Positions 25,403-37,678 are shown, numbered from the stretch's first letter. The stretch: DNA of 64,000 nt from Streptomyces curacoi (GCF_001513975.1 NZ_KQ947987.1:244019-308018); one strand, 5' to 3'. Notes: a model not told the origin generated them from the sequence alone. A program made the numbers and translations.

Positions 25403-25600
25403 TCAACGCCGCCTGGCGGTACGGGTACGCCGCCACCCGAAAGGTCCGGGCAAATCCACCGATGTCGTACGACGTCCAGTGCTGCTGTGGGTGTGTCGCG
25501 GCCCGTTCCTGCCGCCGGTGGTGAGGGACCAGGAGCGCCGGTTGATGTTCAGCCGTACGCCGGGAAGGATTTGGAAACTCTTGCGGAATGTGAGGGGCAT
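25403..25600 (-). CDS. Small DUF4236 protein
   Basis: A 65-residue basic protein starting MPLTFRKSFQILPGVRLNIN and containing SSTGRRTTSVDLPGPFGW. This is the conserved FRKSF-PGVRLN-GRRTSV-LPG pattern of DUF4236, normally found as a short N-terminal module or a stand-alone small protein. Its function is not known. It lies between murA2 and the argG terminator. Confidence 0.75.
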   Translation of the reverse strand: MPLTFRKSFQILPGVRLNINRRSWSLTTGGRNGPRHTHSSTGRRTTSVDLPGPFGWRRTRTARRR

Positions 25601-25714
25601 GCGCGCCTCCCTTCATGGACCGGTGGAGCGTATGTGCCGGTTACCCCGACTCGGCGAACTGATGGCCGGACTCGACAGGTTCCTCGAAGGTGACGGTGAG
25701 GAGCTGGGAGCGGG

Positions 25715-25764
25715 ACCGGAAATGGCCGGCTCGACGTCAACGCGTCGAGCCGGCCATTTCCGGT
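25715..25764. terminator. Strong hairpin downstream of argG
   Basis: A 22-bp perfect inverted repeat (accggaaatggccggctcga at 25715, complement ending at 25764) with a 6-nt loop. It lies 46 bp past the argG stop and between argG and the DUF4236 gene. There is no T-run, as is usual for Streptomyces terminators. Confidence 0.85.
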
Positions 25765-25809
25765 GGTCCGTCCCCTCGGGGTGCCGGGCCTTTTGCTCGG
25801 CGGTGCCGC

Positions 25810-27300
<1,491 letters not shown>

Positions 27301-27527
27301 GGGGTGTGCAAGGGCTCGCGCGGGAGCCCGCGGTTCCTGTGGAGGGTCGCGCGACGAGATGACCAAATGGGATGCGAGAGGGAGGCCGGGTGTCCTGTCT
27401 CAGTCGATCCCGGGCATAGCGAGTCCCTGAGCAGGGGTGCCTTGGATGGATTGAGACGCTGACGCTCGCTTCGTCTCAACCCATCTGAGGCAGAGCTCCA
27501 TGTCCGCCGGATCGCCTGGGGCACGGA

Positions 27528-28379
27528 TCAGCAGTTGCTGTCCGACCGCCACAGCCAGCGGAGGGCATCGGGGAGCAAGACGCCTCCGTGGTTGGGGCTG
27601 TGCCCGCCGTCGCCCAGGACGAGGCGGAAGTCATAGCCGGCCTCTGCCAGAGCGGCTGCAACGCGCAAGTTGTTGGCGAGCCAGTTCGATTCGGGCTGGT
27701 TCCACCGCAGGTCGCGGTGGCCCGCCTGCATGAAGATGCGCAGTGGCTTGCGAGGAGCGCCGGGAATGAGGCCGGGGTAGGGATTGCCGCCTGGCATCTG
27801 GGTGAAGCTGGACAGGAATCCGATGACCCGGCGGAACTTGTCCGGGCGAAGCCACGCCGCCGTGAAGGCGCAGTTGCCGCCGCTGCTGCCACCGCAGATC
27901 CCCCACTGCTCGGGCTCGTCGGTGATCGAGTAGCGCGCAGTGACCTCGGGGAGGATCTCGTCGAGGAGGAACGTGACGTACCGATCGTCGAACGCGTCGT
28001 ACTCGTTGTTGCGGTTCTTCGGGTTCTCGGCGTCGGTGAAGGCACCTGGGTCGACGAAGACTCCGATGGTGACGGGGATGTCTCCGCGGTGGACCAGGTT
28101 GTCCAGGACCGTTGCGCCGCGGATCTCCCCGTCGGGGTCCAGGTACCACCATCCGTCCTGGAACACCATCAGCGATGCCGGCTCGGAAGGGTCGTACTGT
28201 GCCGGCACGTGGATCCAGAACTTCCGAGCGGTTCCCGGGTAGATTGCGCTGTTGTTCCAGTTGAGCGCGATCGTCTCTCCGGCGGGCACGCCCGGTTGTG
28301 CGGACGAGTCGGGCCCATGGGCGTAGCGAACGTCCGTCTGGTCAACCGGAAGCGTCTGGAAAGGGATCTCGGTCGTCAC
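27528..28379 (-). CDS. Alpha/beta-hydrolase esterase (enterochelin-esterase/esterase-D type)
   Basis: A 283-residue serine esterase. The nucleophile elbow is GICGGSSGGNCAFTAAW near residue 158, acid-region AGHRDLRWNQPESNW near 220, and His in LGDGGHSPNHGGVLLP near 262. The FWIHVPAQYDPSEPASLMVF block marks the putative-esterase (PF00756) family. I use GTG 28379 (AAGGTG 6-10 nt upstream). The 27 codons from an upstream ATG at 28460 use AAA, CTT, TCT and TCA and look non-coding. It lies inside the decayed element and may be cargo; the substrate is unknown. Confidence 0.8.
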   Translation of the reverse strand: MTTEIPFQTLPVDQTDVRYAHGPDSSAQPGVPAGETIALNWNNSAIYPGTARKFWIHVPAQYDPSEPASLMVFQDGWWYLDPDGEIRGATVLDNLVHRGDIPVTIGVFVDPGAFTDAENPKNRNNEYDAFDDRYVTFLLDEILPEVTARYSITDEPEQWGICGGSSGGNCAFTAAWLRPDKFRRVIGFLSSFTQMPGGNPYPGLIPGAPRKPLRIFMQAGHRDLRWNQPESNWLANNLRVAAALAEAGYDFRLVLGDGGHSPNHGGVLLPDALRWLWRSDSNC

Positions 28380-28495
28380 GCGGAGCACCTTAGAAGATCG
28401 CTCGACCGTTGCAAGCGGTTTGAATGACTCCTCCCTGCATGCCTTACCGAGGTCTGGCATGGCTGCTGCCGCGGCCTCCCTGATCGTCTGTTGGT

Positions 28496-28998
28496 TCAGT
28501 AGCGGGGAAAGGTCAGGGGGCAGGTGCGGAAGTCTTTCGTCGGCTGGTTGGTGGCGCTGCGGGTTGTCTCGTTGTGCAGGATCAGCGAGAGCTTGTCCCA
28601 TCCGGCGTGGTGAAGCGCGCATTTGTAGTGGGGCAGGCGGTCCCGGACCCACTTGATGAGGGGATCGTCGAGGTCGTCGGTTTCGTAGCCCACGAGGATG
28701 CCGCGGGTGCTGACTTCGCGGATGAAGGGGGCCAGGCCTCCGTCCCGCAGAGCGGTTCGTTCCCAGTGGTCGGAGGCGAGCAGGCCGGCGAGCGTGACGG
28801 TCTCGGGGTGGAAACCGGCGGCGAGGGCGAGTTCGTCGGCGATGGGTTTGCCGGAGGGTGGGCCAGGGCTGTCAGGCGCCGGACGATGGCTTCCTCGGGG
28901 CCGAACTCGTAGCGTTCCTTCCAGGCGAGGAAGATCTTCTTCGTGTCGCGGAAGGCGAGGTTGACCCAGCGCCGCCCGTGGCGCGCGATGAGGTTGCG
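28496..28998 (-). pseudogene. Degenerate gene remnant of unknown function
   Basis: Two frames together read as one protein tail. From about 28998 to 28860, LIARHGRRWVNLAFRDTKKI continues to KERYEFGPEEAIVRRL. After a frame change near 28860 the other frame gives KPIADELALAAGFHPETVTL, REVSTRGILVGYETDDLDDP and the end at 28496. There is no start codon and at least one frameshift. I do not recognise the family. It directly follows the TnsA-like remnant in the same orientation, so it was probably part of the same element. Confidence 0.55.
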
Positions 28999-29321
28999 GT
29001 GAAGTCCGGCGTGTGCGTCAACGGCCCCATCCCGCCGTCCCGCCAGGACAGCGCGAACGGCTGGGCAGCCATGCCGACCACCGCAGGATCGAAGTCGAGC
29101 CGCATGAGGTGGTCGCGCTCCAGCCAGGACTCATACGGCACGTGCCCGCCGCCCGTCGCCGACCAGTACCAGCCGGTGAAGTTCCGCTGCCCGCGGTACG
29201 AAGGAAACGACCGCGACGGAGGGGCGGCCTCGAACATCACCGACCACATCACGGACAGCGGACCCTCACGCCGGACGCCATCCGACCCCACCAGCCGCAC
29301 CCAGTAGTCCGCTGCATCCAT
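28990..29321 (-). pseudogene. Truncated TnsA-like transposase endonuclease
   Basis: From ATG 29321 about 110 codons match the N-terminal half of actinobacterial TnsA-like heteromeric transposase subunits (RSFPSYRGQRNFTGWYWSAT; YESWLERDHLMRLDFDP; WRDGGMGPLTHTPDF). The acidic residues of the PD-(D/E)xK nuclease fold are present up to HTPDF. The frame then runs into a Ser/Arg-rich non-coding reading to a stop at 28872. The catalytic Lys region and C-terminal half are missing, so the protein cannot be active. Confidence 0.65.
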
Positions 29322-29531
29322 CCCGGCCCTCAGGACCGAGCGCCGACGCGGTACAGCGACCGTAGGCAAGGCCCGGCAGCGGTACCTCAGAAAGACTGAG
29401 ACACCGCACTATTTGCCCGAGAAAAGACTGAGACGCAGCCACCGATGCCCCAGAAAAACTGAGACTGCCCCAGGTCCACTGACACACCACAGGAGGCCGG
29501 GCATGACCATCCCGGCCCCATGTACTAGAGT

Positions 29532-29549
29532 TATCTCGACATCGAGATA
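29532..29549. promoter_or_regulatory. Palindrome upstream of aconitase (MarR-type, TamR-like candidate)
   Basis: TATCTCGACATCGAGATA has two 8-bp arms around a CA centre. It lies about 140 bp upstream of the acnA start, between the transposon end and the gene. In S. coelicolor the MarR protein TamR is known to bind palindromes near aconitase and related genes; this is a plausible site, not a verified one. Confidence 0.6.
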
Positions 29550-29602
29550 TCTGCCGAGGCGCACCGCAGTCGCACGCCGCCACGGGTCTGGCAGTAAGGC
29601 AT

Positions 29603-29624
29603 GCCTAACTTAGCCTTACCTTAG
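29603..29624. promoter_or_regulatory. Iron-box-like site at the aconitase promoter
   Basis: On the minus strand CTAAGGTAAGGCTAAGTTAG resembles the DmdR/IdeR iron box TTAGGTTAGGCTCACCTAA (about 13 of 19 positions by eye). It lies about 65-90 bp upstream of acnA, in the expected promoter region. Iron-dependent control of an Fe-S enzyme gene would make sense. Confidence 0.55.
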
Positions 29625-32408
<2,784 letters not shown>

Positions 32409-32436
32409 CAAGTAAGCGGTACGGCAGGGCAGCTGA

Positions 32437-32468
32437 GGGCCGCATCCCGGGTGACCGGGGTGCGGCCC
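32437..32468 (+). terminator. Terminator after acnA
   Basis: GGGCCGCATCCCGG (32437-32450), a 4-nt loop, then CCGGGGTGCGGCCC (32455-32468). This is a 14-bp stem with one T-G pair, 29 bp past the stop codon. Confidence 0.85.
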
Positions 32469-32548
32469 TTCGCCGTGTCCGTCCCAGGCCATCGCCTGCG
32501 CTCAGGCTGAACACAGGGTTCCCCAGCGGGCGGGGACACGATCGGGAC

Positions 32549-32935
32549 ATGTCCGCCCCCTCCGGTTCCCGCACCGGCCGCGTCCGCGTCCTCATCGTCG
32601 ACGACGAGCCCGTCCAGCTCACCGCCAAGGAGTTCGCCCGCCCGGGCATCGCGCCCGCACTCCTGCCCGCCGTCTTCGAACACTTCACCCGCGCCGACGC
32701 CTCCCGGGCCCGCCGCGGCCCGCACGACGGGGGATCCGGTCTCGGCCTCGCCGTCGTGGCGGCGATCGTGTCCGCGCACGGCGGCCGTATCGGCGTCCAG
32801 AGCGAGCCGGGCCGCACGGAGTTCACGGTCGAGCTGCCCCACGCGGGCGCCGAACCACCGCCGCTGGACACCCCGTCGGGCCCCTCCGCTCCGGCACCGG
32901 CGCGATCGACCCGGACGTTCGCCCGCAACCGCTGA
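32549..32935 (+). pseudogene. Scar of a deleted two-component system (response regulator/histidine kinase chimera)
   Basis: An open frame of 128 codons made of three unrelated pieces. Residues 11-21 (RVRVLIVDDEP) are the first strand of a response-regulator receiver. Residues 23-30 (QLTAKEFA) are the start of an OmpR-type DNA-binding domain. Residues 31 onward (LLPAVFEHFTRADASRARRG, then GGSGLGLAVVAAIVSAHGGR) are the end of a histidine kinase ATPase domain. The phospho-acceptor Asp, the HTH helices, the membrane part and the kinase H-box are all absent. Two internal deletions of a regulator-kinase gene pair explain it. It cannot phosphotransfer. Confidence 0.75.
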
Positions 32936-32943
32936 CACAGCCG

Positions 32944-33027
32944 CGCCCGTTTACGACCACGCCCGTTCACAGCCGCCGCGTCGGTTACAGCCACCCCCGT
33001 TTACAGCCACGCCCGTTTACAACCACG
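32944..33027. repeat. Degenerate 15-16 bp tandem repeat
   Basis: About five units based on cgcccgtttacagcca (for example cgcccgtttacgacca, cgcccgttcacagcc, cccccgtttacagcca, cgcccgtttacaacca) fill the gap between the two-component scar and the LPMO promoter. No gene is seen here. Confidence 0.7.
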
Positions 33028-33060
33028 CCACTCGGCGCTACTTTCCGAACCAAGTGGTGG

Positions 33061-33074
33061 TGGGAGCGCTCCCA
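33061..33074. promoter_or_regulatory. CebR box TGGGAGCGCTCCCA
   Basis: A perfect 14-bp palindrome identical to the binding site of CebR, the LacI-family cellobiose/cellotriose-responsive repressor of Streptomyces cellulase and uptake genes. It is 111 bp upstream of the LPMO start, so the LPMO should be induced by cellobiose. Confidence 0.9.
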
Positions 33075-33184
33075 CACCGACGGACCGGAACCCGCCCGTG
33101 TGCCGCTCCCACCCCACCCGTCCGCACCGCATCCGCACACACGCATCCGCACGGCCCGTACCTGAAGGAACGGACTGGACTGTC

Positions 33185-34270
33185 ATGATCATGACAACCT
33201 CACGCGCCTCGGCGCGCCGATTAACACTTCCCGCTCGCGCCAGAGCCCTCTTCCTCGTCCTGGTCTCCCTGCTCGCGACCATCCCGGCCGTGGCGCTCGT
33301 CATGAGCACCGGCGGCGAGGCGGAGGCCCACGGCACCCCCATGAAACCGGGTAGCCGCACCTTCCTGTGCTGGCAGGACGGCCTCACCGACACCGGTGAG
33401 ATCAAGCCGGTCAACCCGGCCTGCCGGGCCGCCCAACAGGTCAGCGGCACCACACCGTTCTACAACTGGTTCTCGGTGCTCCGCTCCGACGGCGCCGGCC
33501 GTACCCGCGGCTTCGTGCCCGACGGCGAACTGTGCAGCGGCGGCAACACCAACTTCACCGGCTTCAACACGCCGAGCAAGGACTGGCCGCTCACCCACCT
33601 CACCTCGGGCGCGACGGTCGACTTCTCGTACAACGCCTGGGCCGCGCATCCGGGTTGGTTCCACGTCTACATCACCAAGGACGGCTTCGACCCGACCCAG
33701 ACCCTCACCTGGGACGACATGGAGGAGCGGCCCTTCCTCTCCGTCGACCACCCGCCGCTCAACGGCTCCCCGGGCACGGTCGAGGCCAACTACTCCTGGA
33801 CAGGAAAGCTTCCTGACAACAAGTCGGGCCGCCACACCATCTACATGGTCTGGCAGCGCTCCGACAGTCAGGAAACCTTCTACTCCTGCTCCGACGTCGT
33901 CTTCGACGGCGGCAACGGCGAGGTGACCGGCATCAAGGAGCCCGGCAACCCCACCGACCCGGTGCCCGGTGAGTGCTCCGCCAGCCGCCGCACGACCGGC
34001 AGTTGGAACGGCGGTTACCAGTCCGAGGTGACCGTCACCAACACCGGTGACGTCCCGATGCTCGGCTGGATGGTCGACTGGACGCTTCCCGCCGGCCAGA
34101 AGGTCGAGAGCCTCTGGAGCGGCAACGCGACCTACAACGGCCAGGCGGTGATGGTCCACAACGCCAACTGGAACGGCTCGCTGAGTCCGGGTCAGAGCGC
34201 GACGTTCGGCTACGTCGTCTCCGGATCCGGCGGCGACACTACGACGACCTTGCCCTGCCGGGTGGGCTGA
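33185..34270 (+). CDS. AA10 lytic polysaccharide monooxygenase with CBM2 (cellulose-active)
   Basis: A secreted copper enzyme that oxidatively cuts crystalline cellulose. The signal peptide ends in GGEAEA, exposing His at the mature N-terminus (HGTPMKPGSRTFLCWQDG). With the His in YNAWAAHPGWFHVYITKDGF this forms the copper-binding histidine brace. The AA10 domain runs to about residue 255 (SDSQETFYSCSDVVFDGGNG). A Pro-rich linker leads to a C-terminal CBM2 (CSASRRTTGSWNGGYQSEV ... NANWNGSLSPGQSATFGY). The pattern is closest to C1-oxidising cellulose-active CelS2/ScLPMO10C. It is a single-gene unit with a CebR box upstream and a hairpin after it. Confidence 0.93.
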   Translation: MIMTTSRASARRLTLPARARALFLVLVSLLATIPAVALVMSTGGEAEAHGTPMKPGSRTFLCWQDGLTDTGEIKPVNPACRAAQQVSGTTPFYNWFSVLRSDGAGRTRGFVPDGELCSGGNTNFTGFNTPSKDWPLTHLTSGATVDFSYNAWAAHPGWFHVYITKDGFDPTQTLTWDDMEERPFLSVDHPPLNGSPGTVEANYSWTGKLPDNKSGRHTIYMVWQRSDSQETFYSCSDVVFDGGNGEVTGIKEPGNPTDPVPGECSASRRTTGSWNGGYQSEVTVTNTGDVPMLGWMVDWTLPAGQKVESLWSGNATYNGQAVMVHNANWNGSLSPGQSATFGYVVSGSGGDTTTTLPCRVG

Positions 34271-34285
34271 ACCGCCCCTCGGCGC

Positions 34286-34322
34286 GGGCCCGGTGGGCGT
34301 CTGGCCGTCACCCACCGGGCCC
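34286..34322 (+). terminator. Terminator after the LPMO gene
   Basis: GGGCCCGGTGGG (34286-34297) pairs with CCCACCGGGCCC (34311-34322), a perfect 12-bp stem with a 13-nt loop, 15 bp after the stop codon. Confidence 0.85.
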
Positions 34323-34412
34323 CTCGCCGTTCCGCGCCGAAGAGGTGTTTGACAGGAGAACGAACTGATAACAGCAGGCAACCGAAGGACAGTCGGCCGG
34401 GTCTAGCCCGCC

Positions 34413-35678
34413 ATGAAGATCTCTTTCCTGCTGCACAACGCCTACGGGATCGGAGGCACGATCTCCACCACGTTCAACCTGGCCCAAGCGCTCGCCGAGC
34501 GGCACGAGGTGGAGATCGTCTCCGTGCTGCGGCACCGGGCCCGCCCCAACCTCGCCCTGGACCCGAAAGTCGCCTTACGGCCACTGGTGGACCTGCGCCA
34601 CGAGAAGGAACATCCCCTGCATCTGAGACCGGCGAGAGTGTTCCCCGCCGCCGAGTACCGCCACCACCAGTACAGCGAGCTGACCGACCAGCGGATCGGC
34701 GAGTGCCTGGCGGCGACCGACGCCGACGTCGTCATCGGCACCCGGCCGGGACTCAATGTGCACCTCGCGCTCCAGGCGCCGGAGCATGTCGTCCGCATCG
34801 GGCAGGAACATCTCTCCCTCGACAACCATCCACCCCGACTGCGCGCCGCGCTGCGCCGGGCCTACCGCCGGCTGGACGCCCTCACCACCGTCACACAGGC
34901 GGACGCCACCGCCTACCGGCGCAGGATGCGGCTGCCGGGCGTCCGGGTGGAAGCACTCCCCAACAGCGTCCCCGATCCGGTGCTGCCCGCGGCGGACGGC
35001 ACCGCCAAGGTGGTGGTCGCGGCGGGCCGGCTGGGCCCGGTGAAGCGGTACGACCTGCTCATCGAGGCGTTCGCCCTGGTGGCCGCCGAACACCCGGACT
35101 GGCGCCTGCGCATCTACGGCAAGGGAGACGAACACGCCCGGCTCCAGGAGATCATCCAGCGTCTCGGCCTGTGCGAGCACGTCTTCCTGATGGGCGCGGC
35201 GGCCCCCATGGAGGCGGAGTGGGTCAAGGGCTCCATCGGCGTGGCCGCGTCCGACTTCGAGGCGTTCGGCATGACCATCGTCGAGGCGATGCGCTGCGGC
35301 CTGCCGGTCGTGAGCACCGACTGCCCGTACGGACCGGGCGAGATCATCGAGGACGGCGTCGACGGCCGACTGGTGCCGGTCGGCGACCGCGACGCGCTGG
35401 GCGCCGCCCTGCTGGACCTCGTCCGCGACGACGAGCGGCGCCGGCGGATGGGCCGTACGGCCATGGAGAACGCGCGACGGTTCGCCCCGGTCCCGGTCGT
35501 GGAGCGGGCCGAGCGGCTGATCGACGAGGCGCTGACGCTGCGCAGGGCCGGACGGCGGGTGGCACCTGACCCCGGCCGAATACGCAACCTCCTGGTCAGT
35601 CAGGCCTTCGCCGCGCGCGACACCGCACATGCCGCCGCCTCCCAGGCGCTGCACACCGTACGGAGGGGACGGCGATGA
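34413..35678 (+). CDS. Family GT4 glycosyltransferase
   Basis: A 421-residue GT-B fold retaining glycosyltransferase. The N-terminal acceptor domain has the glycine loop NAYGIGGTISTTFNLAQAL near 9. The C-terminal sugar-nucleotide domain has VVVAAGRLGPVKRYDLLIEA near 205, LRIYGKGDEHARL, and the donor-binding motif SDFEAFGMTIVEAMRCGLPV near 288 (EX7E type). Resembles transferases of teichoic or capsular polymer synthesis. The stop overlaps the next gene by ATGA. Substrate and polymer are unknown. The ribosome site before the ATG is weak. Confidence 0.85.
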   Translation: MKISFLLHNAYGIGGTISTTFNLAQALAERHEVEIVSVLRHRARPNLALDPKVALRPLVDLRHEKEHPLHLRPARVFPAAEYRHHQYSELTDQRIGECLAATDADVVIGTRPGLNVHLALQAPEHVVRIGQEHLSLDNHPPRLRAALRRAYRRLDALTTVTQADATAYRRRMRLPGVRVEALPNSVPDPVLPAADGTAKVVVAAGRLGPVKRYDLLIEAFALVAAEHPDWRLRIYGKGDEHARLQEIIQRLGLCEHVFLMGAAAPMEAEWVKGSIGVAASDFEAFGMTIVEAMRCGLPVVSTDCPYGPGEIIEDGVDGRLVPVGDRDALGAALLDLVRDDERRRRMGRTAMENARRFAPVPVVERAERLIDEALTLRRAGRRVAPDPGRIRNLLVSQAFAARDTAHAAASQALHTVRRGRR

Positions 35679-36640
35679 CGACAGAAACCGGCGCCTCGCG
35701 CGACACCCGCCTGCGTGCCGACTGCACGATCGACCCGGACGGCCGCATCGCCTTCGCCCTCCGCCCGCCGGCGGCCGTGGACTTCCGGTCGTCCCGGATG
35801 CTGCTGCGGCTGCGCCCCAAGAAGGGACAGCCCGAGAAGGTCGTGCACGTCCTCGACCTGGAACCGGCGGACGACGGAAGCCTGCGTGCCGTCCTGGAGC
35901 CGCAGCCCCAACTGGCCGAGGGCCGCTGGGACGTGTACGTCCTTGCCGAGCCACGGGAGTCCGGAGATCCCGGCGATTCCACCGATTCCGGCGATTCCAT
36001 CGAGTCCATCGAGTCCATCGAGTCCGGAGATCCCGGCGATTCCGGAGACACCGGAGGGCTCGGAGATCCCGGCGCGCGACGGCAGCGCATCCGCCCCGGT
36101 CTGCGTGATCTGCGGGTCCTCGTCGACGGGCAGTCCCGTGACCGGCCGTCACCGGTGGCCGTGCGGGTTCCGTACGCCACCAAGGACGGCTACCTCGCGG
36201 TGCGGGCCTGGCTGCGCACCGCCCACGCGGAGGTAGAGGGCGTCGAGGTCACGGACCGGTCGATGACGGTCCGGGCCCGGCTGCACGGCGCCACGCTCGC
36301 CGACGGAGCCACCGTACGCCTGCGGCTACGGGGTGGGGACGGCGTCGTACGGACCCTGGAGCCCCGGGCCGCGAGCGACGGCCGGGCGTTCTCCTTCACC
36401 GTGGACTACGGGGAGTTGGCCGCGGGCCACGGCACCGGAAGCCGAGTCTGGGACCTCTCCGTCCAGCCCCGGCCCGCTGCGGGAGCCCCGCCGGTGCGGA
36501 TCGGCCGTCTGCTGGACGACGTGGCGGACCGCAAGGAGATCTTCGTCTATCCGCAGGCCGCGGTCGGCGGTGTCACCGTGCGTCCTTACTACACGGTCGA
36601 CAACGACCTCTCGGTGGAGGTGACGGCCGTAAGACCGTGA
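35675..36640 (+). CDS. Uncharacterised protein with an acidic Gly/Asp/Ser repeat
   Basis: A 321-residue cytoplasmic-looking protein with no signal or membrane segment. The N-terminal part (LRADCTIDPDGRIAFALRPP; LLRLRPKKGQPEKVVHVLDL) and the C-terminal part (REIFVYPQAAVGGVTVRPYY-like ending) look like beta-sandwich domains. They are split at about 93-130 by a tract of ESGDPGDS and SIESIE units, encoded by tandem 9-15 bp DNA repeats at about 35955-36075. Tract length probably varies between strains. It is translationally coupled to the GT4 gene; a carrier or accessory role for that transferase is possible. No family recognised. Confidence 0.7.
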   Translation: MTTETGASRDTRLRADCTIDPDGRIAFALRPPAAVDFRSSRMLLRLRPKKGQPEKVVHVLDLEPADDGSLRAVLEPQPQLAEGRWDVYVLAEPRESGDPGDSTDSGDSIESIESIESGDPGDSGDTGGLGDPGARRQRIRPGLRDLRVLVDGQSRDRPSPVAVRVPYATKDGYLAVRAWLRTAHAEVEGVEVTDRSMTVRARLHGATLADGATVRLRLRGGDGVVRTLEPRAASDGRAFSFTVDYGELAAGHGTGSRVWDLSVQPRPAAGAPPVRIGRLLDDVADRKEIFVYPQAAVGGVTVRPYYTVDNDLSVEVTAVRP

Positions 36641-36652
36641 TGTCCGTCCCGC

Positions 36653-37645
36653 TCAGTCGGACTCCAACACCCCCTTCAGCCAGTCGAGTTGGCGGCGCAC
36701 ATGCACCGCGTCGCCGCCCTCGTGCCCGTTGAACGGATAGGCGTGGATCTCCTTGCGCGGGTCGGCGCCCGACAGCTCCGCATAGCGGTTGAAGGCGCCG
36801 TACGCCCCGCTCGGCGGGCACACCGTGTCACGCAGGCCAACCCCGAAGTGGGCCGGGGCGTGGGCGCGCCGCGCGAAGGAGATCCCCTCCAGGTGGGCGA
36901 GCGTGTCGTACGCGGCCCGCTCGGCGCCCCGGTGCACGGAGAGGTACGCGGTGATCTCGCCGTACGGTGACGCGTCGGTGAGGTCGAGCGCGCGCCGGAT
37001 GCCGCACAGGAACGGGGCGGTGACCAGCAGCGCCGCGAGGTCGGGGACCAGTCCCGCGACGGCCAGGGCGAGCCCGCCGCCCTGGCTGTTGCCGACGGCG
37101 GCGACCCGTGAGCCGTCCACGCCCGGCAGTGCGCGCACCGCCGCGACCGCCCGTACCGCGTCCGTGACGAGCCGGCGGTAGTGGTGGTCCCGCGGGGACA
37201 GCAGGCCGCGCACCACGGGGCCCGGCCCGCCCGGCGCCGTGGAGTGCGGGTCGGGCGTGGCGCCGCCGTTGCCGTACTGGTCGCCCTGGCCCCTGTTGTC
37301 CATCAGCAGATGTGCGTACCCGGCGTTCACCCAGGTCAGCCGCTCGTGGGGGAGCCCGCGGCCACGGCCGTACCCGGCGTACTCGACGACGGCGGGCAGC
37401 GGCTCACGTACCCCGGCCGGTCTGCTGAACCAGGCCCGCACCGGGTCGCCACCGAACCCCCGGAAGGTCACGTCCCAGGTGTCGGTCAGCCGCAGGCCGG
37501 TCGCCACCGGGTGCGCCGACACCAACACCTCGGGCTGCGCCGCCTCCTTGAGGGTGTCGTGCCAGAACTCGTCGAAGCCGGCGGGCTCCTGGAGATCCGG
37601 GCGGTAGCGCTTCAGGTCTTCCCACGGCAGGTCGAACGCGGGCAC
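36653..37645 (-). CDS. Acetylxylan esterase/cephalosporin-C deacetylase family (CE7)
   Basis: A 330-residue alpha/beta hydrolase without a signal peptide, so it acts inside the cell on imported acetylated oligosaccharides. CE7 signatures are LLMDNRGQGDQYGNGG near 113 (RGQ), AAVGNSQGGGLALAVAG near 188 (Ser elbow) and the C-terminal His in PFNGHEGGDAVHVR near 308. The GTG start has GGAGG 7 nt upstream. It is divergent from the oligosaccharide importer and shares its operator-like motifs, so its likely job is to remove acetyl groups from xylo-oligosaccharides. Confidence 0.9.
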   Translation of the reverse strand: MPAFDLPWEDLKRYRPDLQEPAGFDEFWHDTLKEAAQPEVLVSAHPVATGLRLTDTWDVTFRGFGGDPVRAWFSRPAGVREPLPAVVEYAGYGRGRGLPHERLTWVNAGYAHLLMDNRGQGDQYGNGGATPDPHSTAPGGPGPVVRGLLSPRDHHYRRLVTDAVRAVAAVRALPGVDGSRVAAVGNSQGGGLALAVAGLVPDLAALLVTAPFLCGIRRALDLTDASPYGEITAYLSVHRGAERAAYDTLAHLEGISFARRAHAPAHFGVGLRDTVCPPSGAYGAFNRYAELSGADPRKEIHAYPFNGHEGGDAVHVRRQLDWLKGVLESD

Positions 37646-37678
37646 GGCATCGCCTCCGATAGTTGCGCTGCTACATCA

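Larger units (their letters stand above)
27396..29465. mobile_element. Decayed Tn7-like element with repeated end motifs
   Basis: At the left, TGTCTCAGTC (27396-27405), TTGAGACG (27451) and CGTCTCAA (27472). At the right, the complement GACTGAGAC occurs three times at about 31-bp spacing (29395, 29426, and AACTGAGAC at 29457), each preceded by GAAA(A). Inverted ends with several short binding-site repeats are the hallmark of TnsB-type transposon ends. Between them lie TnsA-like remnants, another broken gene and an esterase. No transposase (TnsB) or ATPase remains, and I could not identify target-site duplications. Confidence 0.55.

Noticed and set aside
28380..28652. N-terminal extension of the esterase to 28460 or 28652
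   Set aside because: Codon use is unlike the genome (AAA, CTT, TCT, TCA) and the extension overlaps the tail of the neighbouring remnant; GTG 28379 with AAGGTG upstream is better.
28574..28912. Plus-strand frame of 112 codons in the element
   Set aside because: It is antisense to the degenerate remnant whose minus-strand frame has coherent protein-like sequence.
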